From positions 1 through 64,000 of the forward strand of contig CAYQVO010000002.1 in assembly GCA_964421085.1 (NCBI GenBank): DNA of 64,000 nucleotides, in the 5' to 3' direction. Shown here one piece after another: positions 35,537 to 44,377 of the stretch. Within the stretch, counting starts at the first letter, position 1; each line of letters begins with the position of its first letter. The translations under genes were made by a program, and so were the position numbers. The notes beneath the pieces were generated by a model. The model was not told the origin of the DNA, searched no databases, and worked only from the letters and a program-made list of their open reading frames with translations. The stretch is from CAYQVO01 sp964421085. Its GTDB lineage: Bacteria > Bdellovibrionota_C > UBA2361 > CAYQVO01.

Positions 35537-36452
35537 GAATCCCCCCGGGCAATGCCGATGAAGCGCTTTTTGTAATGTTCGATATCTGAACAAGAGGCGT
35601 ACTTAAAAAGAGAATTACCAGCCCTGCGAATGTGAGAACCAAAGGCATGGTTGCCTTTACCGGCATGGCCGCAATCTCGAGTTCTATCGCTTCCTGATAA
35701 TAAAGCTGAGTTGAGTCACTCAACTCTCTGAGGGGGCCCATTACCTCTCCACCTTCCTGCTGTGCAAGGCCAAGATGCATGAATGCGTGACGAAGCGCTC
35801 TGCAGGGGGAGGTGGAGGAATATTCGTCGAGAGCTTTATCGAAAGGAACACCGGCCTGACTCAGCCTGTAGACTCTTTCGAGGAGGAGTATCACAGGATC
35901 TTTGACGCGTCTGGAATCTATTTCCGACATTCGTTCGTCGAGCGCGAGCACAGCGCCTATGGCGGGAATTATGTCGAAGCCGGCCTCGACTGCCATGACA
36001 ATCCGCTCCATCACGACCGGCAGGAAAAATTCAAGCTGCTTTTTGAACCGGGCCCTGCATTGAGAAAGGTAGTATCTCGAAGCGATGTATGAAAGGGCAC
36101 CTGAGACGGCAATTGCGGCTATGAGCCCTGAAAGCGAGTTAGAACCGGATGCAGCGCGTATTGCGAGAAAAGATCCCATACCGCCCGCAATGATTGCTGA
36201 TTGTCGTCTGCGGAAAGTCAGCTGCTCCTTCTTCGTAAAAAAGCCCGCTTCAATGAGCTCCTTTGTCCGGCCTGATGTTGCAGGATTCTCATCAATCCTC
36301 CGGCCGGGAAGTTCGGCTTCTTCCTGGTGTTCCATCGCCGAGAGATCACACAGAACATCTTCAGGAGCGCGCCTCACCGGAAGAAGGAACAGGAAGCCTG
36401 AGGCGAACAGGAGAAAAATGCATACGAGGTTCCAGTCAAAAGGCAGAATCAC
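35523..36452 (-). CDS. tadC: Tad pilus inner-membrane protein TadC
   Basis: 309 residues from the GTG at 36452; GGAGGG lies 7 bases upstream, whereas the longer open frame would run through tadB. Membrane segments flank a GspF/TadC-type domain containing LPVVMERIVMAVEAGFDIIPA and ALDEYSST. The C-terminal helix reads MPLVLTFAGLVILFL. With TadB it forms the platform on which the TadA ATPase acts. The start is directly after the tadB stop (TGA, one base, GTG-type overlap region), so they are translationally coupled. Confidence 0.88.
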   Translation of the reverse strand: MILPFDWNLVCIFLLFASGFLFLLPVRRAPEDVLCDLSAMEHQEEAELPGRRIDENPATSGRTKELIEAGFFTKKEQLTFRRRQSAIIAGGMGSFLAIRAASGSNSLSGLIAAIAVSGALSYIASRYYLSQCRARFKKQLEFFLPVVMERIVMAVEAGFDIIPAIGAVLALDERMSEIDSRRVKDPVILLLERVYRLSQAGVPFDKALDEYSSTSPCRALRHAFMHLGLAQQEGGEVMGPLRELSDSTQLYYQEAIELEIAAMPVKATMPLVLTFAGLVILFLSTPLVQISNITKSASSALPGGIHARP

Positions 36453-36454
36453 AG

Positions 36455-37144
36455 TCAGACCCTCCTTCTTGTCAGGAAGAGCATCCATCCGATTCCTGAC
36501 ACCATCAGAACGGCGCCAAGCAGGATAAATCTGGAACCGAATGGGTGGGTGAGAGCATCCTGAAACGCGGAGGGATTGCTCAGGAATTGAATGCTTCCTG
36601 TCGCAAAGGCACAGACCGCGATGCCGAAGGCGGAAAGTCTCTGCATCGCAACCGCTGCCGCTGTTTTCCTGCGGAACGATTGTCTCTGACGGGTGACCTT
36701 TACGAGCCGGTGAAGGCATGGCGAAAGCGAAGAGCCCTGCTGCCGGGAAAGAATGAAGGCAACTCTGAAAAGGTCAATGTCGGGATGGTGAATATTTGAG
36801 GCGAACGTTCCCAGTACTGTGTCTTCCGGAATCCCCTGTTCGATCTCCTCGCGGCTTTTTTTCAATTCTGCCCCCAGGAGTGAATCGTGATCGAAGAGTT
36901 TTTCTGTTCTGCACAGGGCGACGACCGGGTCAAGTCCGGTCCGTATGGCCGATGCCAGAGCGAGAAGGAAGGCAGGATAATCGCTCTCGAAAGCTTCGGC
37001 TCTCCTGAAAGTGCCCGGTTTGAAGAAGCGTTTTCTGCCCGAATGCACAGGCTCGCACGAAACCGTATCATGGAGAGAATGATCTCCATGCAGCAGCCGC
37101 TTTGCCCTGTGCACTTCGCTCTGGACATTCAGGATCCAGTTCAT
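36455..37144 (-). CDS. tadB: Tad pilus inner-membrane protein TadB
   Basis: 229 residues, shorter than the usual near 300 because the N-terminal membrane segments are missing; it begins directly with a soluble GspF-type region. The conserved YPAFLLALASAIRTGLDP and GTFASNIHHPDIDLF...QQGSSL segments are present, followed by two C-terminal membrane helices. Its ATG overlaps the tadA stop by 4 bases. Platform partner of TadC. Confidence 0.85.
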   Translation of the reverse strand: MNWILNVQSEVHRAKRLLHGDHSLHDTVSCEPVHSGRKRFFKPGTFRRAEAFESDYPAFLLALASAIRTGLDPVVALCRTEKLFDHDSLLGAELKKSREEIEQGIPEDTVLGTFASNIHHPDIDLFRVAFILSRQQGSSLSPCLHRLVKVTRQRQSFRRKTAAAVAMQRLSAFGIAVCAFATGSIQFLSNPSAFQDALTHPFGSRFILLGAVLMVSGIGWMLFLTRRRV

Positions 37145-38544
37145 ACGGCCCTCGCTGCACTTTCTCTGTAAGCGATATCGAGATCGAGTTCGATAATGCC
37201 GGGCATGTGAGAAAGATTCACCGGAGAGGAGTGACCTTCAAGCGCTGTCCTGTGCGCGCTGACGCGATTAACGAGGCGCCAGGCGGGAAACCCCTGCTGC
37301 TGATGATACTGAAATATGTCGCGCTGACGCAGTGCTCCGTCGGCTACAGGCCCGATCTCCTTTACCTCGAGCACCCGGCGGCAGCCGGTTGTTCTGCACA
37401 CTCCGGTGTGAACAATAACGTGGACAGCGGTCGCTATCTGCTCGTTGAGCACGCGGGGATCGACACCTCGCTGAACGCGGCCGAGAAAAAGCTGAAGCCG
37501 GCTTACTGCTTCAATAGCGGATCGGGCGTGAATTGTGGAAAGGCCCGGATGGCCCGATGCGCATACGTCAATAAAAGCTTCAGCAGCTTCGGCATCCCGA
37601 ATCTCTCCGAAAATGATCCTGTTGGCGGCCATGCGCATTCCCGCCCGTATGCACTCTGCCGGGCTTACTCTTCCTGCTCCCTCTGTGTTGGTTTCTCTCG
37701 TCGCGATGTAACGGACGTGAGGATGATCAAGCCGGATTTCGGGAGTATCTTCGATTACGAGAATGGCCTCCTGTTCGGAAATCCCTGACGCGAGCGCGCG
37801 CGCCAGCGTTGTTTTTCCCGTTCCAACTTCGCCGGCAATCAGCAGCGTGTTGCCGGATTTCAGCACAGCAGAGAGGTAATTGAGCACTTCAGCGGGGGCC
37901 AGTCCTCCTGCCAGGAGGTCATCGAGAATTACTGACGGAAACCTGTTGAGTCGGATTGTCACATACGGCCCCATGTCGCATTCACAAAGAGCCCGGTGGA
38001 CGGCATGAACCCTCGCAAAGGATCCTATCATTCCGTCAGTGATCGGTTTCTTCGTTGAATAGGTTGTGCCCGACTTCGCGAGAAGGCGCTCGACAAACGC
38101 TTCGTAGGCCTCGGGACCGGGGAAACGGATGCTGGTGCCGAGATTTTTCCGCCCGTGCTGGATACTTATCTTTTCGAAGCTTGTAATGATTATGTCAGTG
38201 ACTGCAAAGTCGTCCACCAGCGGCTGAAGGATTCCGAATGGCCTCTGTTCCTTTTCAATGTTGAGAAGGATCTCGTCTTTCTCGAGATGAGATAGTTCAA
38301 AACCGTGCCGAACGGAAATAATCTGGATCAGCTGCTCGAGTTCCCGGCGCGCCGGTCCATCGTCTTCTTCAGACGCGTCCCTGAGAAGAGGAATCTCTCT
38401 CCTCAGCTCTTCGAGAATGAGCTGAACGGCAGGGCTGTGAACTGCCCGCGCCGTGTCTCTTAAGCCGGCAGAGGCGGGATGGAGCGGGATGACGCTCAAG
38501 GTGTCATGTCCTGCGCATATCGATCCGGGCGCGATTTTTTTCAT
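37141..38544 (-). CDS. tadA: Tad pilus assembly ATPase TadA/CpaF
   Basis: 467 residues from ATG 38544, two bases past the cpaB stop; the frame is open to 38616 inside cpaB. An N-terminal helical domain (about 1-120) precedes the secretion ATPase core: GEVGTGKTTLARA (Walker A), VIEDTPEI, the arginine-rich RETNTEG loop, IIFGEIRD (Walker B) and HARSAIEAVSRLQ. CpaF-type ATPases power Flp pilus extension and retraction. It is clearly distinct from the GspE-type ATPase at 3554: no zinc CxxC module. Confidence 0.93.
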   Translation of the reverse strand: MKKIAPGSICAGHDTLSVIPLHPASAGLRDTARAVHSPAVQLILEELRREIPLLRDASEEDDGPARRELEQLIQIISVRHGFELSHLEKDEILLNIEKEQRPFGILQPLVDDFAVTDIIITSFEKISIQHGRKNLGTSIRFPGPEAYEAFVERLLAKSGTTYSTKKPITDGMIGSFARVHAVHRALCECDMGPYVTIRLNRFPSVILDDLLAGGLAPAEVLNYLSAVLKSGNTLLIAGEVGTGKTTLARALASGISEQEAILVIEDTPEIRLDHPHVRYIATRETNTEGAGRVSPAECIRAGMRMAANRIIFGEIRDAEAAEAFIDVCASGHPGLSTIHARSAIEAVSRLQLFLGRVQRGVDPRVLNEQIATAVHVIVHTGVCRTTGCRRVLEVKEIGPVADGALRQRDIFQYHQQQGFPAWRLVNRVSAHRTALEGHSSPVNLSHMPGIIELDLDIAYRESAARAV

Positions 38545-38545
38545 C

Positions 38546-39450
38546 TTAACGGGTATCTCCGTCAAGCAGAAACCCGGCCGGTTTGATATCGGTTGGAATC
38601 CATTTGCCGTCCGCAAGAGCGAACGCTCTGGAATCTTCGTCTTTCACTGAGAGATATCCGGTGATGGTTTTCTTCTTCTCATCGGCAGCCGGATTGCTTC
38701 TGAGCTGGTCGGACGTAAAGACAGTGTCGACCCACTCGTCCTCATCGCTCGAGCTTCTGAGTGCGAAAGCGATTCGCCCGAGAGGTATCGCCGTGCTGAT
38801 TGCAAGACACTGATCCTGTGAAACAAGGAGAGTTGCGGTGCTCGGGACACTGGGAGCATGAACTCCTTCGACAGGCTCTGTGGATCGTTCGGCAGACAGA
38901 ATTTTCACCTTTTCAGCGACAACCGTAGTGCGATCTTTCGCTATCAGAAGGACATCGACAAGAGAACCGGAACCCGCCCATCCCTCGACGGCTGTAGTCG
39001 CGTCGACCTTCATTGTCATGGCACGCATGCCGGAAGGTATCCGCTCAACGACGCGATTTATGGAGTATGAAGCCGCGCTCAGATTTTCCCGGAATACGGG
39101 AAGCCCTGCAGGCAGGGGCACTGTGGCGAAAGTCTCCAGGAAAGAGCCGGTATCATAAATCGCTCCCGGGGGAACCTGGTGGCGAGGATAGGCGGAGGTC
39201 TTCCAGCGGATGTCCTTGAGCCTTGTGCCGGCGGCGACAGGTTCGGACGGAACAGGAATCTCCACGATATCAAAGGCGGGCACAACCAGNNNNNNNNNNT
39301 TGCCGCGCGCGCCGCGCAGCAGGGCGGAGGCGGTGACGGCTTTATGCGGGTGATAAGCGCAACCGCGACGATTGCTGATGAAAGAATCGCAATCTTCAGT
39401 ACGGAAGAAACACTGCTGCCGCGCAGCAATGCAGAAGAACGTCGACGCAT
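38546..39450 (-). CDS. cpaB: Flp pilus assembly protein CpaB (RcpC), with internal assembly gap
   Basis: The N-terminal part from ATG 39450 has a basic start and one membrane helix (VLKIAILSSAIVAVAL). Ten N at 39290-39299 break the frame, then the SAF/CpaB domain follows: VVPAFDIVEIPVPSEPVAAGTRLKDIRW, PPGAI, and the RAMTMKVDATTAVEGW segment diagnostic of CpaB (usually RAVSVxVD). CpaB lies in the periplasm and helps gate the outer-membrane channel. Present here although no RcpA secretin gene is adjacent. The downstream tadA gene starts 2 bases later. Confidence 0.87.
39290..39299. other. Assembly gap (10 N) inside cpaB
   Basis: The reading frames on either side are offset by two bases modulo three, so the true length is not ten. 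Both flanks clearly belong to CpaB. Confidence 0.99.
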
Positions 39451-39521
39451 GGTCGTATCCCGAAAGGAAGTTAAATAGAAGTCACGCCGGAATGCAGGGT
39501 CGGCGGCACGGCGCCGGCTCC

Positions 39522-39731
39522 TTATGGCAGAGAACTGATAGTATCGCCCTGGCCTTTTGCCCAGTCGCCTATCGCTGTCATAAAGCTTCCCAGATTGTCA
39601 CCCATACCGCGCATCGCCACGTAAACAATCGTCAGGAGTACGACAGCGCCTGCGCAATATTCGAGGAGTGTGAATCCGCGCTCACTTTTTCCGCGAGTCA
39701 GCGCAATAAAAGGTCGAAACAGCAACTCCAT
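39522..39731 (-). CDS. flp: Flp-type pilin
   Basis: 69 residues. A basic leader ends ERG, followed by FTLLEYCAGAVVLLTIVYVA: Gly cleavage site, Glu5-Tyr6 pair of Flp pilins, then the hydrophobic helix. The mature protein would be near 50 residues, as expected for Flp. The leader resembles class IVa pilins (GFTLLE), an odd mix. GGGGGGAATT precedes the ATG. It is placed between tadZ/cpaE and cpaB, the normal order for Tad operons. Processing could be done by the peptidase at 54741-55625, as no TadV is here. Confidence 0.88.
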   Translation of the reverse strand: MELLFRPFIALTRGKSERGFTLLEYCAGAVVLLTIVYVAMRGMGDNLGSFMTAIGDWAKGQGDTISSLP

Positions 39732-39752
39732 AATTCCCCCCGTTAAATGAAG

Positions 39753-41186
39753 TTAGTTTAAAACTTGTGCCCTCTGAAAAAGATCCTGTACTGATCTGAT
39801 GGCGCTGTAATCCTGAGCTGCCGTTCCATTGTCGCCGGGACGAGTCTTCTCCAAATGAAGTATGGCAGGGACTGCTTCCGCGGTTTCTTTCGACGGCCTG
39901 TATTCGATCGCGGGGATGTCCGATGGTGACTGACAGTGCGACGGGGCGTTCCACCTGCTTCCGAAAATCCGCCGCAAAATTGAAGAACGCGGCCTTTCCT
40001 TCGTTGAAACGGCGTCCGAAGCGGTAAAAAGATTCGACTCGTCTGCAATAGCGCGCAGCGCCCGGGAAATGGTGCGACCTCCACGGGAAAAAAGAGTTCC
40101 GCCGGAACCGGGCCACGAAGAAGCTGATTCGGAGAAAGGAACAGCCACATGAGAAAATACCCCCTGCTTCAGTTTTGTTGCCCGGCACAGTTCACTCTGC
40201 ATCAGCCCTGAAGGAAGCCCATATTTCTTCGGCCCGTTCTGCAGCAGAGTAAGCTTTGATGAGGGCGACATCGAGGCGAGTCCTTCGCCTATTCGCCCCG
40301 CAGATGCATAGAGAGAAGCCGGATCATTCGCGACAACAAAAATGAGGTTATCTGCTATACGGTAGAGTGTTTTGCGGAACACTCCACGGACGTTTCCGGA
40401 ATCGACGATAACTGCGTCGAAAAGCCCGTCGAGAATCTCGAAAACAGAGATCATGCTCCGGAGTGCGGAGCTTCTGCTGTCGTGAATTTCCTCGCAATCA
40501 AGAGCCGGGGGCATCGCGTACAGTCGCTCCTCATCGGCCCAGACTTTTGTCAGGCACTCCTCGACGAGTTCCTGAACAACAGGTTTCTGCTGGTTGAGAA
40601 GACTCCCGAGATTCTCATTGAGGAACGGGCGAACCTGGAGAAACCGGCTGAGATCCTGCGTGTCGAAATCCAGATCTACGAGAAGAACCTTTTTCCCGTG
40701 TTCAAGACCAAGTTCGCCGAACGCGGCGGCGAGTGATGTCACACCGAGCCCGCCTTTGCCGCTGTCTATAATGATGAGCTTCCCGCTCTTTGCACGGCCG
40801 GCATTTCTGGCATGCAGGATAATTTTGCGGAGAAGTTCCTGCGGGCTTATATCTTCAGGGAGAATGTCATCAGCCCCAAGCCTTGCAAGGTGTTCGACCA
40901 TGGAGAGACTGTCAAGCAGGCCAGTGACGCGGACGAGAATCGAAGTGCCGGGAAGGAGTTTCCTGATTTTCGACAGTACGACAATTTCTTCGAGCAGCAG
41001 TTTCGGACCCACGATGCATATGTCGGGAACTGAGTGGAATTTCAGCTCCTCAGGCGCCAGTGGCTTTATGCTGAGGCGGGGAAAGAAGTTGAGTTGAGCT
41101 GGATCGATGCTGAAACATTCATTGAGAGCGTTTATGATCACGCTTCGTGATTCAGCTGACTTGTCCACCACAACAATGCTGATCAT
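39753..41186 (-). CDS. cpaE: Tad pilus localisation ATPase TadZ/CpaE
   Basis: 477 residues from ATG 41186 (AGGAAGG 9 bases upstream; the in-frame ATG at 41195 abuts that site). The first 130 residues form a receiver-like atypical domain. A ParA/MinD-type ATPase follows with the deviant Walker A region DSGKGGLGVTSLA and VDLDFDTQDLSRFL. The C-terminal 110 residues are Ser/Pro/Arg-rich and probably disordered. TadZ places the Tad machine at a pole. As first gene of the minus-strand operon it probably lies nearest the promoter; TTGGTC and TAAAAT with an 18-base spacer occur in the 136-base interval before it. Confidence 0.88.
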   Translation of the reverse strand: MISIVVVDKSAESRSVIINALNECFSIDPAQLNFFPRLSIKPLAPEELKFHSVPDICIVGPKLLLEEIVVLSKIRKLLPGTSILVRVTGLLDSLSMVEHLARLGADDILPEDISPQELLRKIILHARNAGRAKSGKLIIIDSGKGGLGVTSLAAAFGELGLEHGKKVLLVDLDFDTQDLSRFLQVRPFLNENLGSLLNQQKPVVQELVEECLTKVWADEERLYAMPPALDCEEIHDSRSSALRSMISVFEILDGLFDAVIVDSGNVRGVFRKTLYRIADNLIFVVANDPASLYASAGRIGEGLASMSPSSKLTLLQNGPKKYGLPSGLMQSELCRATKLKQGVFSHVAVPFSESASSWPGSGGTLFSRGGRTISRALRAIADESNLFTASDAVSTKERPRSSILRRIFGSRWNAPSHCQSPSDIPAIEYRPSKETAEAVPAILHLEKTRPGDNGTAAQDYSAIRSVQDLFQRAQVLN

Positions 41187-41331
41187 GCCCGGCATCCTTC
41201 CTGCTCATGTATCGTGATTATCTGCCGGAAGTTTCCTGTCCGGCTGAAAAAACTGCCCGTATATCTGGTGTGGGCGTAAACGTATCAGCAGCGAGGGGAC
41301 ATTTTAAGGGGCTTTTTTTACAGAAGACCAA

Positions 41332-42099
41332 ATGCGATCCTTAGAGTATCGTTTCTTACTGATGGCGACAGCTATGGAAAAACCTCATATGACCCGGCAC
41401 CGATCGCTGTTCCCACCCGGATCTGCGATTCATTTTGATGTCGATTTGGAGCCGAGACCGTTCTCGCTTTCTTATCTCGCTGACTCCGTGCTTTCGGGGT
41501 TTCTTCCACGAAGTGTCCTCCAGGAACTTGAAATCACTGGCTTAAAAGGGCGAGGGGCCTGGACCAGCACCTCGGATCACAGGTGCCCCGCACCAGAAGA
41601 ACCAGAAGATGAGCTTCTTTATCTGGAGGGCCGCATAATTGGCGCGGGGGAGGAGTTGAACGAACGATCAGAGGATTTACAGGCAGCCGAAATCTTTTCA
41701 TTGCGGCTCAAAACAGTCTTTAAGCAATTTGTGGGGGCGAAGGACATTACACATCGAATTATTATTGAAAAGAGGGGGAGCCTCTTTGAAACAGTCGGCA
41801 TAGAGGAACTGGGGCGTGCAATACCTCTGGAGATCAGCAGAGTGCGGCTTGGTGTGGATATATTCGAAGCTGCATTTGCCGGGTCGTACTTCGGTTTCGC
41901 GCCTGTAGTCCGGAAGTCATTCCTCATCGACGGGGACCGGCAGAAATTCCGTGTAGAACTGGACGTGGAGGGTGTCAAAGATCGCAGGTCGCACCTTTTC
42001 ACCCTTCATCCATTACTGGCGGAAATCCCGCCTCTTGTTGCTTTGATTACCGGGAAGGATCTCGACCGGATTGTGAGTCAGGCAAAGGCTCAAGGTTAG
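41332..42099 (+). CDS. Hypothetical protein
   Basis: 255 residues, soluble, no signal or membrane segment. The start is uncertain: ATG 41332 or later ones at 41362, 41374 and 41389. The second half is beta-rich with Arg/Lys and aromatic positions (RVRLGVDIFEAAFAGSYFGFAPVVRKSFLIDGDRQKFRVELDVEGV). No family recognised. Codon use looks like the neighbours. It is divergent from the Tad operon and followed 150 bases later by another unknown gene, so a link to pilus function is possible but unproven. Confidence 0.6.
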   Translation: MRSLEYRFLLMATAMEKPHMTRHRSLFPPGSAIHFDVDLEPRPFSLSYLADSVLSGFLPRSVLQELEITGLKGRGAWTSTSDHRCPAPEEPEDELLYLEGRIIGAGEELNERSEDLQAAEIFSLRLKTVFKQFVGAKDITHRIIIEKRGSLFETVGIEELGRAIPLEISRVRLGVDIFEAAFAGSYFGFAPVVRKSFLIDGDRQKFRVELDVEGVKDRRSHLFTLHPLLAEIPPLVALITGKDLDRIVSQAKAQG

Positions 42100-42129
42100 A
42101 ATAAATATTCTGTTGTTCTCCGGGCGATG

Positions 42130-42158
42130 CTCGTTGAAAGAAGATCTCAGGCTATAAT
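42130..42158 (+). promoter_or_regulatory. Candidate promoter upstream of the 42249 gene
   Basis: A perfect TATAAT (42153-42158) with CTCGTT 17 bases upstream. The -10 is strong and the -35 weak. The start point would fall near 42165, giving an 80-base leader that contains a run of nine G. Confidence 0.35.
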
Positions 42159-42248
42159 TAAATGAGACCCCCAGATGGATTTGTCCCGACAAAGGAATCA
42201 GCAGACATGCTGCAACGCGGGAATGCGGGGGGGGGTGAGGGAGACTGA

Positions 42249-42647
42249 GTGAACAGGAATTTAGTGTTCGAGCCTCGGAACGGAGCCGAGGACAAGGTTA
42301 TCGATACATTCCAAAAGGGTTCTGAATCGTTCCCGGACCGCTGTTTCCCTGGTCTGAAAAGGGGTGACATAATATGGCTTGTAGATCCCGATCCTCTTGT
42401 GTTTGCCTATAACGACAAATTTCGTGTCTATGTCGATCCGCCTGCCGCTGTCATCGATCAGGACTCTGTCGTCCTGACGGAGGGTGATGTGCTTCCCGCT
42501 GGTACTCATGTTCGTGTGCGCGGACTGGTAGATCGGGGTGATGGATCACGTCGTGTGCGTTTTGACGGAGATCCCTTGCCTTGTTGGACACCCTCTGAAG
42601 CTGTTTTTCGAACAGTCAAAGATTCCGTCCTGCCTGAAGCGGCATAA
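42249..42647 (+). CDS. Hypothetical protein, small beta-rich
   Basis: 132 residues from GTG 42249, supported by GAGGGAG 6 bases upstream. The sequence is strand-rich (RGDIIWLVDPDPLVFAY, VVLTEGDVLPAGTHVRVRGL) with a single Cys-Trp pair near the end. No signal peptide and no family recognised. The codon just before the GTG is an in-frame TGA, and an in-frame ATG at 42162 precedes it, so a longer original protein cannot be excluded. It ends 7 bases before the convergent 42654 gene. Confidence 0.6.
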   Translation: MNRNLVFEPRNGAEDKVIDTFQKGSESFPDRCFPGLKRGDIIWLVDPDPLVFAYNDKFRVYVDPPAAVIDQDSVVLTEGDVLPAGTHVRVRGLVDRGDGSRRVRFDGDPLPCWTPSEAVFRTVKDSVLPEAA

Positions 42648-42653
42648 ACGAAG

Positions 42654-43253
42654 CTAATGCTTTTCCTGCATGGTGGTGACCATCTTCTGAGCCGTTGTCG
42701 CAATCAACTGCGGAATTCCTTTTGATTTTGACAGCTTCTTGAGATCGCTTTCCCGCATATGACGGAGCCACTTCAAAGCAACATCCTGCGGTGTCTTCGG
42801 GTTGCATACAAGATTGAACTTCACGGAATAGTAACGCATCCATGCCTTCGAATTTGAAACCAAACGGAGAACGTGATCGGAGATATTGGTATTCTTCGTG
42901 AAATTCTCGACTTCCGGCAGCATAAGGCGGGGATTACGAATGACAAAATCCTGGATTATTCTGTTGTGATCCATCACGAGGATGTTCCGTACAACTTCAT
43001 TTCCAAACATGGCGGCTTTTATCTTCTGTGGCACCGAGAGTCTGCTCAGTTTGGCTCTGACATCACTTGTTTCCGCTTCCGTTGACGGGCCGCTTTCCTG
43101 CATAAGTTCAGCGGGGATCTCAATTGAATCGGTTCTGTGAGCGATTTCGAGTATCTGCTCGATGTCCCCTTCGGAGATCTCCCGGTTTGCGCGGTACTCT
43201 TCGAGGCAGAGAGGTTCATCTTCGATCTCGAGCTTGATTTCGTCATCGTTCAT
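42654..43253 (-). CDS. Conserved hypothetical protein
   Basis: 199 residues. An acidic N-terminus (about 1-65) precedes a well-folded-looking helical region (SVPQKIKAAMFGNEVVRNIL...RNPRLMLPEVENFTKN...SKAWMRYYSVKFNLVCNPKTP...LKWLRHMRESDLKKLSKSKG). Its composition suggests HEAT- or ARM-like short helical repeats. I have the impression of a widely conserved family in deltaproteobacteria-like genomes but cannot name it. The ATG overlaps the stop of the upstream binding-protein gene by 4 bases, so the two are cotranslated. Confidence 0.7.
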   Translation of the reverse strand: MNDDEIKLEIEDEPLCLEEYRANREISEGDIEQILEIAHRTDSIEIPAELMQESGPSTEAETSDVRAKLSRLSVPQKIKAAMFGNEVVRNILVMDHNRIIQDFVIRNPRLMLPEVENFTKNTNISDHVLRLVSNSKAWMRYYSVKFNLVCNPKTPQDVALKWLRHMRESDLKKLSKSKGIPQLIATTAQKMVTTMQEKH

Positions 43254-44377
43254 TTAAGGGCCTCTGTTGTCCTGGAGATGGCCGGAGTCGCCGGCACTTC
43301 GGATGCGGCGGGAGTCGGAGCGGCCGGCGTCGGCTCCGCTTCTTTTACGGGCCATTTCACGATCATCGTGGGAATCAGGATGCTTCCGAGCGGCGCGATA
43401 TTGAAGCTCATGTAACGCCCCTGAAAAGTGCCCAGGTTCTTTACATATTGCACGATCTTCTCATTGTCATTGCCAACGGCATCGATCGCGTCGGCAAGAA
43501 GTTCAAGATATGTGTACGAAGCTTCAGAGTAGATCCTGGGATCCGAGTGGAATCGTTGTTCATAAGCTGCGGCAAATTCCTGCGATGGGGCAGGAAAAGT
43601 CTGGAACCAGAGATTTCTGATGTCGAGATTTTTCACTATTTCCACTGCTTCAGACGAAAGAATCAGCCCGTGATTCGCATAAATTCTCCCTTTATAGCCG
43701 AGCTCATGGAGTTGTTTAATTATCACACCTGCCGCGGCACTCGTCGAGTTGACGACAAAAATATCCGGATGGTAACGAAGAAGTGTTATGAGCGTCGAAC
43801 GAAAATCAGTATCAGTCGGGAGATGGGACCGGGTCAGACTGATTTTTCTCCCCAATGCTGCATTCAATGCGTCCTTATATCCTTCCCCCCAGTCACTCTG
43901 GAGATTTATGGATGCTATGCGTCCCGGTTTTTGCTCCAAAATCGCGCGGGCCATGACCATTCCATCGTTCGCTGAGTCGTTCCCGAAGTTGAGCATGTAT
44001 TGCGTATCTTTCAGAAACGCGCTGTGTCCTGCAAAGCCCAGCACCAGAATCTTTTTCTCTTCCGAAAGCGGTTTGACCGCCATGACAGGGCCTGTGCTGG
44101 ATATGAAGAAGATATTTACGCTGTCTATGTCTGCAAGTTTCTGAAAAGCAGCCGCGGTCTCCCTGGGATCGAACCTCGAATCCTCGAAGTGAAGTTTGAA
44201 ATAAACGCTTTGAAGAATCGCGATGTCCTCAGTGGCGAGAACAAGACCATTCTGGATGTCAATCGACATCTGGGCCACGGGACCTGTCAACCCGAGCAGC
44301 GCGCCGATTTTTACAGGTTGCTGAGAAAAAGCCGGAGATGAACAGAGCACGATAAGGAGAAAAAGGCACCTGAGCAT
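43250..44377 (-). CDS. Periplasmic branched-chain amino acid-type binding protein
   Basis: 375 residues with a signal peptide (MLRCLFLLIVLCSSPAFS) and the Peripla_BP_6 fold: VKIGALLGLTGPVA, FEDSRFDP, FFISSTGPV, NFGNDSANDGMVMA, and SDWGEGY. LivJ/LivK-type proteins capture amino acids or related ligands for ABC transporters. No permease or ATPase gene adjoins, so it may be an orphan receptor or serve a distant transporter. The tail is a Pro/Ala/Thr-rich linker. It is cotranslated with the conserved helical protein at 42654. Confidence 0.85.
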   Translation of the reverse strand: MLRCLFLLIVLCSSPAFSQQPVKIGALLGLTGPVAQMSIDIQNGLVLATEDIAILQSVYFKLHFEDSRFDPRETAAAFQKLADIDSVNIFFISSTGPVMAVKPLSEEKKILVLGFAGHSAFLKDTQYMLNFGNDSANDGMVMARAILEQKPGRIASINLQSDWGEGYKDALNAALGRKISLTRSHLPTDTDFRSTLITLLRYHPDIFVVNSTSAAAGVIIKQLHELGYKGRIYANHGLILSSEAVEIVKNLDIRNLWFQTFPAPSQEFAAAYEQRFHSDPRIYSEASYTYLELLADAIDAVGNDNEKIVQYVKNLGTFQGRYMSFNIAPLGSILIPTMIVKWPVKEAEPTPAAPTPAASEVPATPAISRTTEALK

